Of a stretch of DNA of 64,000 nucleotides, positions 13,286 to 26,035 are shown one piece after another. The stretch comes from Plecoglossus altivelis. Lineage: Eukaryota > Chordata > Actinopteri > Osmeriformes > Plecoglossidae. A program made the translations under genes and the position numbers. The stretch is from positions 6,307,614 through 6,371,613 of the forward strand of contig BROE01000005.1 of NCBI GenBank assembly GCA_036571765.1, written 5' to 3'. The notes beneath the pieces were generated by a model that searched no databases, had not been told where the DNA came from, and worked only from the letters and a program-made list of their open reading frames with translations. Position 1 is the first letter of the stretch; each line of letters starts with the position of its first letter.

Positions 13286-15159
13286 GCAAAAAGTTATTAA
13301 AAATCATTTCAGCGGCTGATGGAGTTATTTGTTCGTTGGGATTGAACAAGGGTTTTCCTAGCTGGCACAGAGCGCGAGGTGTGGAGGTGATTCCGAAAGG
13401 CACTCAACACCTTTCCATGTCCTCCTGCATTTAAGCAGACTGAGAGACCCGGACACTTTGATGCAAAGGTCAGGCTTGATGAGCACCAGGTGGGTTCCAC
13501 CAGTGCTTTGTGGGCCATAATATCCTGCTCATTGTCATCAATTTGCATCCTGGTCGCTGTCCAAAGTGCGGTACCTTCCTATTGTGCCACTGGACTGAGA
13601 TGTCAGAAACGTTGCGAGTCAGTCAGACGTGTCAGTCTTACATTGCAGCAGCTTCAAACAATTCCGTCTCTTTCCTTTTTGATGTGATGTTTTGCCACAT
13701 GAAAATCCTTTCAAACCGTTTCTTTTCAAGAGTCACAAAAGCAAAGTTAATTTAGGTTTTACAGCTGCGGCAAAAGCATTTAAATGATATGTACTCCTCT
13801 GTGAAAATATACTTAAAAAGGCCGAGACACAGGCTATCATATTCATTCAACAGCAAGTAAGTAAAAGCAAGCAGAATATAGTATGCATCAGACTGGAGAA
13901 TGGACTGAAAGAAAACAAAAATAAATATTCAAATGTTCAGCATTGAAAATGTTCATTTTAGTATGTAGCTGATAAAAGAAAGCTTTTGAGCACTCAAGTG
14001 CAAATGGACTGAAATGCATTTCACACATTTGGCCTTCACCGGTGCAGAAGAAATAAACCCACGATTATAGCGCTCCATAAAGAACAAAAAATTGATTGAT
14101 GATTGAAGCAGTTAGTGCAATTTATTTTAATTGTCCACATATTCACATATAATTGCCCTTCTCATGCACATCAGTCCTTAGAGGCTAAGAAACTGAATAT
14201 GTGTACTAATTGTAAATGTCGCATGACTCTCACATGAATTGATGGGAGTGCCTCTGTAATAAATTGACCGTGGCAAAGAACGCCTCCAAAGAATTCACTT
14301 GCAAATTTGTTGAGGAGCAGGAATGCGTTCGGTCTGTTTTAAAAGACTGAGACGTATGTTCTTTCATTCTGTCATTTGACATGTGTATTTTTGATTCTGT
14401 GCTCTACTGTGTCAACATTAAATTACACACATGTATATGTTACTCGGTCTGTCATGAATTCCACAAAACAGCAGAGATTACTCCTCTTTCAGGAAAATAT
14501 GAATGCTCTTAAAGGCATTGATTATATCACACAACTATGATCAGAAGCTATATAAAACAGAACCTCACCTAGTTCCCCACCTTGGACTATTACTCACAGG
14601 AGGGCCATACAAACAGAGAAGAGATTTGAGTTATCAATATTTATAATTGCATTTTTTTTGGACTGATGGTAAATCAGGGGTCCCCGTGTTTGTGATTCTC
14701 AGTCTCTATTGGAAAAAGATCAGGATGAAATATTGGCCTTGGCGCTCAGAACTGTGGAGATGCTTGTTTCAGCATGTTCTGCATGTCACCCAACCCCTCC
14801 TCTGACCACGGCCCCAAGATCAATGACACCTTGAGAAACGTCTCCTGTAGTGGACGTTCCGCACCGGGTGAACGGCCCTGGGCGGACAGCGACACTGGTT
14901 CTCACAGGCTGCACTCCCCCACACCACTGCACCCTGGACAGGCTGAGCTTTATGGCATTCCCCAATCGTGCATGTCCTCTCCATCTGTCATACAATAGAC
15001 TTTCACATAATCCCATTGAGACACAGCAGTGACCAGGAGATGAACAGAGAATGATCCCATGGAAGTGCACGTCCTGTCGGATGTACACAACACTTGTACT
15101 ATGGTAGATTACCGATAATGGATGAGGTTTGCCCTCGGTTAAAATGAAAACAATGACCG

Positions 15160-15300
15160 TAATGTCGCATTGCAATCTGCTTTGCCGCGTCAGCGTGGTG
15201 CTGTTATGTGAATTCATAATCGTTTGTAATTGCATGCAAATTAGCTATGATAAAAGCCAAACTAAATGGGAAATGGTCAGCTAAAATGGGTATTTAAGCT
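15160..15300. promoter_or_regulatory. Candidate enhancer with POU/homeobox near-palindrome
   Basis: The core at 15227-15245 reads TAATTGCATGCAAATTAGC: a homeodomain TAATT, a GCATGC centre, and a canonical octamer ATGCAAAT that runs into ATTAGC. The block is nearly palindromic, which is compatible with dimeric POU or mixed POU/homeodomain binding. The flanks hold CpG and further AT-core motifs (TTCATAATCG, TATGATAAAA). Motif identity is established; function is inferred. Confidence 0.4.
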
Positions 15301-15311
15301 GGCACAACTGT

Positions 15312-15322
15312 AAAAAAAAAAA
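15312..15322. repeat. A11 homopolymer
   Basis: Eleven A followed by a purine-rich patch and a short TATATA run. There is no target-site duplication or retroposon body, so it is read as simple sequence rather than a poly(A) tail. Confidence 0.8.
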
Positions 15323-15483
15323 GGAAAAGAAGAATTATATATATATCAGCATTTGATTTCTCAGAAAATGTTTTATTCAAATGAAATATTTATTGCAATG
15401 TCCATTTTTAAGCATGCAGTATGATCTTTAGTTAAGTCTAATTATGTCAAGGCATTACTGAAAAACTGTGCAGCTGACTAGGG

Positions 15484-15539
15484 CAAAAACCTCCCATATA
15501 CATGTACTACCTCATGTACATATCCATGTGAGGTTTTTG
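15484..15539 (-). repeat. 56-base imperfect hairpin (24-bp arms, 8-base loop)
   Basis: The left arm 15484-15507 and right arm 15516-15539 are complementary at 20 of 24 positions. On the minus strand two of the mismatches become G-U wobbles, giving 22 of 24 paired. The loop plus the start of the 3' arm on the minus strand contains TGAGGTAGTA (15514 down to 15505), identical to the first ten bases of let-7. However, it sits in the loop rather than in the 5' arm as in true let-7 precursors. The hairpin could be a small RNA precursor, a remnant of an inverted-repeat element, or neutral. I do not call it let-7. Confidence 0.45.
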
Positions 15540-15583
15540 GAAACATTTTATTTGGCAGCAACATAAACCAAGAAAACATGACC

Positions 15584-16097
15584 TGACAGTGTTTTAGTTA
15601 ATGCAACTTAATGGTCAAGTTGTCCAAATAAAGATTTTGACAGGTGATGTTGTCTTGGTTAATGCCAAGTTGTCATGACAGCAGAAGACAACGACATGCT
15701 GACCTTTGTCAAAATTCCATAAAAAAGGTCTACATTGATCCAATGACACTTAAACTGCCAGAAACATTCAGAGGGACTCATTCAGGGGTGGTGTCATGGT
15801 TATGACAGTGTCCTGTTAGCCTCATGCACACCCCTTTCAAAAAACATGTTACGCTGCTTCCCATACCTATGTATGGCTTTGTTGACGGGTGGGTCTAATT
15901 GCACTGTCATGGCTGATTATGATATTTGGCCATCCCGTGGACAAAACTTGGCGAGGGGTCATTTGAAAATAAATAGCAAGATGGTAGGCTCGGTGCCTAG
16001 GAACCGCTCATGTGTAATCTTACGAACAGCACTGTCTTAAGAGGGAATTATTCTCGAACCAGTGGACAAAGAACAGGGAGTACGGTTTTTCTGACAG
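15584..16097. promoter_or_regulatory. Cluster of TGACAG (MEIS/TGIF-type) motifs
   Basis: TGACAG occurs at 15584, 15638, 15676, 15803 and 16092, and as its complement CTGTCA at 15904. That is six copies in about 510 bases, where roughly one per 2 kb is expected by chance on both strands. TGACAG is the known TALE homeodomain (MEIS/PREP/TGIF) site. Regulatory function is inferred from the clustering alone. Confidence 0.25.
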
Positions 16098-16099
16098 CA

Positions 16100-19000
16100 G
16101 TTCATTGGGGAATGGCAATTTGTTCGTGAATAAACTTCAAGTCTTTCTACATGTGAGGAAAGCATTTGAATGTGTCCTTTTGCAAGCTAATGGCAAGATT
16201 CCCTGGTATGTTTCAGAGTATTTTATCCACTTTTAAGATGACAGTGTTCTCCTGGTATCGTAACCTCGTGAACACAATCGAATAATTATGCCTGTCGAAC
16301 GCAAATCTTTTAAACCCTAAAACACTTAAAGTATTCCCAAATCTGGGTATCCGTATATGTACTGCCATGGGCTACACCTTAGGGTGTAACTACACTGTGT
16401 AAAGAAAGTCCTGCTGTGCTCTGTATCTGACAGAAGCTTCCACAAAATGTCAATATAATAGCTCTTGAGTGACTCTCTGGGTGATACTGAAGTGAGCGGG
16501 AACCGCGGTGTGTGTTCATGTGGATGCTACGAAGAAGCAGTTGACCCATGATATTCAGCGAAGACCTCAGTGTCACCTTTACGGTTTCGAGCCTCCTCTG
16601 AGGGATGGGGAATTCTCCCCGCCTGATGATGTTTGACACTCTAACCTTCCTGATGTGAATAATTGAAATTCAAGTTGGAAGACTTGGAGTGGGAGAAACC
16701 AAAGGCCTAAGAAGGCTGTGTCGTTCATTCACCTGCCTCTCTCTCTTGTTCCAGACAGCCATCTAGACTTTTTCATTGATTTAAGATTTTCCAATGCACA
16801 AGGAATCGCCTCTCTGGCATCCTTGAAGGCATTCATCATGCCCAGACTCTTCACACATCAGAACTGTTTTTGTCTTCACTCAGCTCACTCAGTTCATTGT
16901 GATTTTTTTACTTTAGTGAAAGGAAGTAGAGAGACAGAAAATAGACGCTGAAACGACTGAAGATCTATGAAACTATCGTTAAGAGATTGTTTGTTTTCTG
17001 GTTAGGACATCCGTGGGACATTTGTAAAAATAAGCACGACCAAAATTCCAATTTCCAAGAAAACGGTGACCCGTAAAACGAAGTCCGAATTATTGCCGCA
17101 TATTTTTCTATGATTTAACATTTTGGTTTGTTTGTGTTTGTATTTAATTTGACAATAAAGTCTGACTAATGTTGATGTTTTTCTCAGTCAGTAACCACTA
17201 TGTAATTCTACATCAAAATTTTTACTTTTGAACATAAATGTAGACTTTCAGAGTAACATCTGTGCATCCATACTTAAATGTACATATTAGGAAATTATGG
17301 GAAACTCCCATAATATGTGTAATACATACACAGCAACTTGCAATGAAATAAAAAAAAACTGCAGAAAATATGAGTGAGATCCTTGAAGGACATAGAAGCT
17401 ACATACAAAAGCAGTAATTTCATGCACTGCCTTGGAGGAAATAGAAGTAGTCTAAATGAATCACCATCACCATCAAATCTATTGGCGTTCCAACCAGACA
17501 AGTAGGTGACTGATCTCTACCTTGGATTCCTTTCACAATATTCAAGCTCATGATCAATACTGTCTGTGATTGAGTCACTCGACCGATGAACATGCGTGTG
17601 AAAAACCAGAGCTTCTGTTTGCCTCCCTCTACACTTTCAAGGTGAGACTGGAATCTCTTTTTTTTGCATCAGTGAGAAGCTGTTGCCAAGGGAACAGAAA
17701 TACTTGACTGTTGATAAAAAATGTCAGACAATCAAGAGGGAGCTAGAGGCGCTGAAGCGTACTCTGGTTGGGCATCAACTCCACCTCCTCCTCTCAGAAC
17801 AGGAAGCCTGACAATCACACTGAAATACCAGGGGTGCCCAGTGGATTTTCCCTCTCTATCATTGTCCAAAGGTCCAAAATGTTCAGGTATGCAGAGTGTC
17901 TGTTAGTACTTCACGGTAATTGTTGCTTGAAGGGTAAGCGCTGCAGAGTGCAGCAGGCTTTAAATAGAGAGATAGCTGACAATTGTCAGCATGTGGGTGT
18001 TACTGTAGACTCCTTGAACTGAAAAGCAAAAGAAAGACATGCACACACAAACGCACAGACCTGAAACTTTCAAACTCAGCTCACCGACACGTGTTTAAAA
18101 CATGCAAAGACAGAGTTGTAACAAAACATTTGACAGTTTGTCATCTTGTTCCGTCTCATCTCAGCCAAGACAACATGAAGCCAGGGGGACATTTGATTCT
18201 GAGTGTGTGAGGTTGTTGTTTGTATTTTAAGAACCCCATGTGTCTCCACTCAGTGGTGATGTTTAATCTGGCTGCTAAGCAACAAGAGTCCAGGTGACGC
18301 CTGTTGCTGTGTCCACAAAACACACATAGGTCCTTCTTGTTTACGCAAGAATAACTTTTCAGACATTTGTGTGTGGCACTTCCTTGGTATACAAAGTGAT
18401 GTTTGTCATACCACTGTCATGATACAGTGTATTTCTGGTACGTCTATATCTGCCATCATCCATCGTGACATTACGAACACCGTACTCGTAGACCTCATTT
18501 CCTGGAATGATTTAATTATAGAAAGCCACTGTTGGGTATCTTTTTTTATTGTGCACCTAACATTGCCCTGTTCTGAACTCTACGACAAGTCTAAGGTGTA
18601 GCCTTTTGGTGCTGAAAACTGACTTGCACAGCATCGTGTACGTCTCATTACCATTATCTACCGGAGTGTTTGGTTAAGACTGGCTGTGGCTGCAGAGAGC
18701 AAATCAGGATGGATCCTTCTCCGTCTCTCAGGGGCTTCAGTTGGCTTTTCGGTCATTTCCATCTGCCTTCGCTTGTTCTTGTGTCTCTGTTGAAGTATAA
18801 CAAATGGCATTTTGGTAATGAGATGTGCAGGGGGTTTCATTAGAGGATAATTCAATCAACTGAGTTATGGTACGACAGTTTTACTGCAAAAGTTAGATCA
18901 GACAAAACTGAATTATAGATTTTTGTCTCCAGGAATGGTTTAGGATATAAGATGACTGCTGTTCGATTTTTTTCTCATTTCATGTTAACAGGAAAAGGTG

Positions 19001-20470
19001 TAAACACATTTCTCCTCTGACGCAGGTGCATCAAATGCAGTGCAAATTCCAGAGAGGGTAAAACAACCATGGATAATGTAAACTCCATTCCCTCAGCAAG
19101 AAGGATACTGATAAGAATTTCAATCCGTGAGACGTAATGGAAGAACGAGTGGAAGAGGGAGTGTTCATAATTTCGTGTAAGAAAATCCTGACTTCGATAC
19201 AAAGCTGTCCTGTGAGTGCACATTCAATACAGATGTTTGGACTAAGAATAGGGTTTATGTTCTTCGAATGAGGCCAGTCTTACGCAGTAATGTCCGCATT
19301 GCTGCAGATGACTTTCTATTTCGCCAGACACTCTGATTTCAGAGTGTGTGATTTTACCCTCATTTGATGTTGCGGTTCCTATAAATACGGTACAGTTCAG
19401 AGAAAATAACAGTCACAGGCTTGTCACTGCCAATGTACTATGAGCTGTGAGTGGTCTCACAGCATTCTGACAAATTGAATGGTGCTTAAAACACCAGTTA
19501 CGAGTCCTACTCTGTCCAATATCAATTGCTTGTGAGAAATCTGCTGGGATGTACTTAATAAATGTGTTTTAATTTCATGTATTTCAACAGGATGATTCAG
19601 CAAATGAATACGAAACTTTCCTCCTGACCGGATCGTCTACCCCACAACTAATTACTAACTAAAGTACTTTTGTAGAATAATAACTCATGTAGAGACAGAG
19701 TGACTTACTTCGAAGATGGTGATCCCTTTGTTTATCTTAAAGCATGGACCTCTCCATTACAGAAGTAACACACAGTAAAAACACCTTTCTTGACTGCAAT
19801 GGTCGGCCCGTGCAAAGAGTTCCGAAACTATTCTTCAGTTCTTAGGTGGGATGCAGAACTCAAAAACTCGCAGCATGAACCAAACCTCGAGTCTCTGATC
19901 TTACAATATATGAAAACCTCCCCTGCAGACCTGTGGACTGAGAGACACGTCAACTGAGAACTACGCCAGAGCTGTGAGTAGGTGTGTCTTGAGAAAACAA
20001 AACTGTAATTAATTAAACTCTAAAAGTATATTTGAAGTTACATTTGTGCATAAATGAATGAACTGCGGAGCAAAGAGAATGAAAAAGATGGGTTTGAATA
20101 TATTCATGGTGATGTATTTCAGACAGTTTTACTGAGCTCTGAGTTGACTTCTGTAGCCTTGTGATGCTTCTTCAAACAGCCAGACTTCCAACCTCCAGAG
20201 CATAGGAAGAAAAAAGTTCACCAACCCAATTATGTAATCTTTTAGACTGGCCTTTTGCCATGACCCTAATCGAATATTCTGATCCATCCTTTTACATATT
20301 CATTGTCGCAGGCTGCATTCATCACAAGGCTGAGAACGCTTTGAAATGTGCTCTTTTTTGCTGTGAATCCGGTTCTACGGTACATGGTTATAGAGTATCT
20401 TCTTTGTTCTTGTTCATCCGAGTCTGTCTGTTGCGCAATGGGCCGGCACTCCCCTTTAACCATCTGTGAA
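16100..20470. other. Gene-free stretch
   Basis: Unique AT-leaning DNA with no recognisable gene or mobile element. A short perfect hairpin (ATTATGGGA at 17294-17302, TCCCATAAT at 17306-17314, 3-base loop) is the only structure I noted. An AAG|GTGAGA donor-like site at 17641 has no convincing upstream acceptor. Confidence 0.55.
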
Positions 20471-20479
20471 GTGACTTAC

Positions 20480-20540
20480 CAAAGTCTCGGGCCTCACATG
20501 ATAACTTGATTACCCCATATAATGTGCCCATCAAGCTATC
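20480..20540 (-). other. Possible 61-nt exon on minus strand
   Basis: On the minus strand an acceptor ending in GCCGTTCCAG (AG at 20542-20541) precedes 61 bases that end in a strong donor, TTTG|GTAAGT at 20480/20479. Only one frame is open; it encodes DSLMGTLYGVIKLSCEARDF with one base left over. The next recognisable upstream signal is a GCCAG|GTGACG donor at 20744, which would give a 203-base intron leading back into the CpG-rich island at 20820-21420. The frames do not join cleanly across that junction, because they read into a stop. If real, the exon may therefore be non-coding. No product is recognised. Confidence 0.13.
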
Positions 20541-20819
20541 CTGGAACGGCACCAGACACAACAGCCTTTCTCCAAAGAGCTCACAACCATCCCTTTGGAG
20601 AGTTGCTTCTGGGAGTGGCGGTAGCCTTTATCAGCAGTGAGACAGCAGATGTCAGTTTCTATTAGTGCTGCGACCCATGTGCCAAGCCTTGGGGAGATCA
20701 GCTAGCACTTTACATGACCATGCATCACAGATCTGATCGTCACCTGGCTTGTTTGACTTCCGAGTGTGTGCAGTGGAGGAAGGGGGAATCCAGGGCAGAC
20801 AGGACACCAGTTACACAGT

Positions 20820-21420
20820 GGGAAAACCCACTCCGGTAATGATACCGTAAATGACGCGTGGCATTAGAACTCGATGAATTCACATTAACGAGACTTTGAC
20901 GACAAACAATTGCCCGTTGGTAGCTTGCTGATTTCCTGACGACGACGTGGAGAAAACAACATCCATCTCTGAGAGAGGAGTGCGACTTTACGTGCTGACG
21001 GTACGTCTCGCTCAGGTGTGCTAACCTGGTATGCCTCTGCGGAACCCTGCGTTGAGCGTTGATGACATCGGACGGGGAGAGAGAGGAAGGCGATCTCAAC
21101 AGCTTGATCCACAGTTGGTGTTACAGAACTGAAGCTATTGAATATTGAATGATGGGCGCCGGGGGAAATTAATGGGTTTTTTACTGCAGCGGGGCTCGAT
21201 CTCAGGCTTGGTAATAATGACAGTGGCGGAAAGCAAAGTAACGCCAGGGGCCAAAACATGGCGGAGCTGAGCTAGGGTTATCTATTGAAGTTGCTGAGCT
21301 GCGCCGGGCCCTCAGGGTGGCTCCGCCTTGCCCAGCTATTTAGTGCTCTCCCTCTTCCTGTGTACAAACACACAGCGGTGCTCCGGAAAGAGCAACAACA
21401 GCTGTTTGACCCGCAGCACT
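20820..21420. promoter_or_regulatory. CpG-rich island (orphan candidate promoter or enhancer)
   Basis: About 35 CpG dinucleotides were counted by eye in 600 bases at roughly 50% GC, close to the number expected without CpG depletion. A comparison stretch (36001-36600) has about 10. Dense parts include GACGACG, GGCGCCGGGG and ATGGCGGAG. There is no clear TATA box. Unmethylated CpG islands in vertebrates mark promoters and some developmental regulatory elements. Open minus-strand frames of about 120 codons lie over the island; they match nothing I know, and high GC alone lengthens chance frames. Confidence 0.5.
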
Positions 21421-24400
21421 GCTGCCCAACAGGGATTGGTGGGAAGAGGACTTTCAATGCAGCACAGTGTGAGGCTGGTGGTGTTGTCGAGAACAAAAGC
21501 TGAGCTGGTGGAGTGGAGGTGGGGAGCTTGTCAAGGAGGATAGAGCTTTCTCAACTGTAAACAGCTGCGCTAAGTTTCTGGATTTTGCATAACAGCCACA
21601 AGAAAATCAATATCATGCCTTCCCAGGAGGAGGCATTGCTCCAATGCTGCGACGATGAAACGTTGGACAGAGGAATCCATTGAAAATGTTCTTCTTGGAT
21701 TTTGAAATGGGTCTTTGTACAACTAACAGAGGAAGCAGGCTGCGGACCAGGCTGTCGCCATGGTAGACAGTTCTAATGGAATCTAATTCATTACCCTTCC
21801 ACAGAAGCTGAATAAGGATCTGGCCATGACTGTTGTAGATGAAGTAATGGTATTTTGTCTGCCAGAGTGGCAGTTGAAAGAAGATGAACATTCTTACTTT
21901 CACAATCGTTCTGTTGTTGTTTCCGACGCCAGACTAAGAGACGTGGCACAGAAGACAACATTCCTACTGTACTGATAATAATACAGAAAGACATTACACA
22001 TGGTTAGCAACATTCATTCATCAGTTTGAACAGGGGTTCATTCTTTCCAGTTGATAAACCATGTCACCCATCAAGTCAAGTAACCTATTTGAACAATGTT
22101 AAAGTGTGCCGCCACAGACCAAGAAACAGTGAGGTAGGCTTGTGGTACTTCTAGATAACACGCTTCTCATCAAGCTCTGTCCTGCTTTGATTTAACATTG
22201 CATTGCAGAACGCCTGCACTACCTAAATCTCAGAGTTTGGCCCAGGGCGATATAGTCACTCTCCACCCCTGAGCGCTCTCCTGTGATTCAGGCAGCTCTG
22301 TCACTCACCCTTTCGCCCTACCCGGCAGAGAGTCCAGACCAGTTGCTCTAACCTTTGCTCAACCAGTGATTTAGCCTCCCTGCCTGAACTGATAACACAC
22401 TCCATCAGAGAGCCAGCCCAGGGAAGAGGAGGTTTGCTCAGGTTAGGTTCTCCGTCACTGACACAGTCCGCTGTGTTGGGCAAGCATCCCCCTGTACCGT
22501 AACCTTGGTCCCCTTCATCCCACACACCCACTGAACCCTAACACTCATCTATTCTAACACCATAAAAGCCAGAGCAGGAAACCTTGAAGCTCACCTACAT
22601 CAGCCCAGACAAAGGCAGCGCCCACATTCGTTCAGTCATTCTTTCTCTCGCTTTCAAACACCATTTGCCAGAGAATGTATCACATTCATTAATGTAGAGC
22701 AAAACATTTAGGATTTGATGAGGTTGAATTCTGAATCTTTTCCCCCTCGATTCTCTGTTTTAACAAGAGACGTTTTACTCCTTGTTTTGTGTGTGAACGC
22801 TTCTTGTGACATTCACCATAAACACCTGGCATTTGAACGGATTCCAACGCAATTCAAAACATGATAAAAAATACACAATAATATGTTGCTTGCTACACAA
22901 AACATTCCGAAAGGCCATCATGATTGTTAATCGACAGGGTACAAGAGTAAAGGCAGTTCTTACGTACGGTCTTGAAATAGTCATCAGGTACTTTAAAATG
23001 GTCTATTTGTACTCAGAAACAATGGCACGATGAGAAAACATAATGACTGAACTCTACATTAGCAGCTTAACTCCTTCTTTCAATGATCCCCCTGGATTGA
23101 AAGAGTGTCGTGACAACTGCAGCTTAATCACCAGCAATTGATCACTGTGTATCTTGGTCAATTCATCCAATGGGATGTAGGATTAGGACAATATGAAATG
23201 GTTTGAATTCAATGTGTGTAGGCCGGTTACATGGAAACTTAATGAATGTTGATTGTCTTGTAGAATTGAGGAAGGAACAAGAAGAGATGAGATTGGATGA
23301 AATGGCAGTGGAGCTCAGCATCCATTTGACATATGGTCTTTATTCTACCCACATACAGTCCACATATTAAAATTCTCCCAAAAGTCAAGCCTTATGGCTT
23401 CATGGATGCATGTTTACTTATGTATATACAATAAAGTAACACCATTTATGACAGATGGTCATCAGCAACCGTTCGTGTTGTTAACAAATCCACAATGTTG
23501 TGTTTTCTGTCATGTCATTTCAACAAAGGCTTTATCGCCAGATAACATTCAACTGATGGTTGTACATCGTTGGCTTGTGTGAAAAGATGTTTAACTGGGG
23601 TGTGTGGTGTTTACTGGGCAGACTCTTTGGCGAGAGAGTCTCTGGACCACTGTGTTGCGCATGATTATGTTTGCCAGGACAGGGGTCTGTTTGAGGAGCA
23701 CTGAAGAGTGAGATTGGAGGGTATGCGCATGGTTGCTGAAGATGGACAGCTGGACTGCTATGGTGATTGCCGTTTCCCCTCGTGTGATCTGAAATTGAGT
23801 TTCTCAGACAGCACTGCCAGTCTCCGCCCAACGCCTGTCCTGTGTTCCACTGGCTGTGTCGCCAATCCGATGGTATCTACCTCCCATCGCTATGCCAACG
23901 CTTTTGCAGCCTCACTTGATGCCGCAGCAACCTGAACGGAGTCCTCCATCTCCATGGAGATCAAGATGCTGCAGCCTCTCCAACTCATCCTATGGCAGGA
24001 AGGCTATTTTGATTGGACAGTGGACAACAACTGGGTTTTTGCTCAACGGTCCAGATAAGAACCATGGCATGATGCTTGTGTGCGCAATCAGGCTCTGTTG
24101 CTCTTGCAATTGGGGTAACAAATTGTGTCCCTTGTCATCAGTTTCTCCTCCCCTGCTGCTCTCATCAAAATTCTTTTGAATGCTTCGTTGCCATGGCACC
24201 CTGAAAAATGTACTGCTAAGATTTTCCCCCTCAGATAGGGAAACTGACTCTCTCCCTCTCTCCAATACTTTTGAAATCTCTTTGGCTCCTCTTGGGAGGT
24301 TAAATTAAAACACAATATGTGAAATAATGTGTGAAAACAGAATGCGAGGAACTGTAATTGACTTGTCACAAATCCAAGCAGAGGCTGTCTGCCGTCTTTT

Positions 24401-26035
24401 TAGTGACTCCAAATGGGCGTAGGGTTCTCCGTAAACTCTGAAAGGAAATTAAAGAAACTCTTGAGAAAAAAAGCTTAGGCATATGGTTTTAGAAAATGAC
24501 CACCTGGTGTCAGTGTGGCTCTGAGCTTATTTCAAGCCATTGAATTGTAATCAGCGAACAACAAATTGATACTTCCCAGTGGGGTCAGACATTTACTGTA
24601 CATATTTCTTTATGACTACATGACCCAAACAAAACTCATCCTCATCAACATTTTGATTAGGATTCAAACATCATCGATCGTAGGAATCATCTGGAACCAT
24701 GATACAGCATTATATTTAGAGTGTTTACATAGATAATATGACAGCTGCTAATCATCGTTCATGGGTCTAAATCATTAAACAATGAACAACTGTGGCTGAA
24801 GAGGTTGTTCCCTGCTGTGACAGCAACAACAAGATATGAAAGTGTGACATTCAGTGCTGATCCACTGTGATAACCATTGTCTGTGATGAATAACCCATTT
24901 CGAAATAACACCACAGCACCCACTTATTACTTTTATAAATCCACAAGTGGCTTCACAGTATAAAGCCCCATAGGTCAAAGAACCTCAAAGTCACCATGAC
25001 CTTGAAGGAAGCAATGTTCTCTGTAGGTATTTATATGGTCCTACTGTGAAATACTTCAGCGAATAACCCAACTACAGAGTATGTTAATACAATGCACTAG
25101 TCTGGCCATAGTGCACTATGTGATAATGGTGGTAATTGGATTGTATAGAAACATCTTTGTACGTCTTTGAAAGTGGAGCAGATGGATCCAGGGTTGGACT
25201 CACTGAGATGCCAGATGAATAGTACAACCAGCATGACCGTATGTGGTTGTCCTTGTTCCTGGGTAGGCAATTGCTGTATTTGACTTCTTCTCACTCCTTC
25301 TTCTTCTTACTCTTCCAGCCATACACACTGGGGAGCGAGAGATTGCAAACTGATGGCCTCATCCGATTGGTGGCCCTTTGGGTCTAATAGCGAAAACGAA
25401 AATTTCTCTCCGCCTAATGGAAATTGATCTAAGCCAGTTGTTTTAAAAAGGTGAGGGCACCTATGTTTTTTTATCGGAAAAGGCATTTAGACCTAGTTTA
25501 GGACCACACCTGAGAGAGGCCTGGAGAACAACCATACCTAATATGTTCCACAACATTAAGTCAACCCACTTGGGATATTAGAAGAAAAGGGCTTTACTCT
25601 AGATCTCTGATCAGTCACCTTTTTATGAGCTGCACTTTCGGAAAGAGTACATTAACTTATGAGAATGGATGTGTCTAACTGACCTTATCTTCTTCTATAC
25701 TTTCAAAGACCAGTGCACAGTAATTTCATCATTTTGGAGACTATGGACAGTTCAGATGGACAATCTTTCAATATCGTACCAATCAATCACTTTTACAGTG
25801 CATTACTGCAAAAGCCAGCGTCGCCCCATGGAGAGCTGGCCTGACATAAATTGTGGATTGGCTTTCCTTCAATGCTCTGTGTCCACTGCCATCAGTATGC
25901 AGTGCAGGGGCCTTATGCATTCATCTAGCCAATGAACATGCTCATTCATGGACACACTATATCCCCCTGGATGTAGACTCTGGTCTGCAACGGATTTTCC
26001 GTTAATCTCTTTCTTCTTTCCTTCAAATTCGAAAA

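Larger units (their letters stand above)
8700..15150. other. Gene-free stretch
   Basis: No recognisable exon, RNA gene or transposon on either strand. It holds a G10 run at 11792-11801, a TA-rich microsatellite at 13264-13285 and a TGATTGATGATTGA motif near 14093 (PBX/HOX-like). The 149-codon minus-strand frame at 14786-15235 has no recognisable domain and is treated as chance. Confidence 0.55.

Noticed and set aside
15312..15322. Poly(A) runs (15312, 26447, 55476) as retroposon tails
   Set aside because: No retroposon body, target duplication or tRNA-like head next to any of them.
15505..15514. let-7 gene
   Set aside because: Only ten bases match, and they lie in the loop and 3' arm of the hairpin rather than the 5' arm; the rest of let-7 does not match.
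25107..25120. Perfect 14-bp palindrome CATAGTGCACTATG
   Set aside because: Several palindromes of this length are expected by chance in 64 kb.
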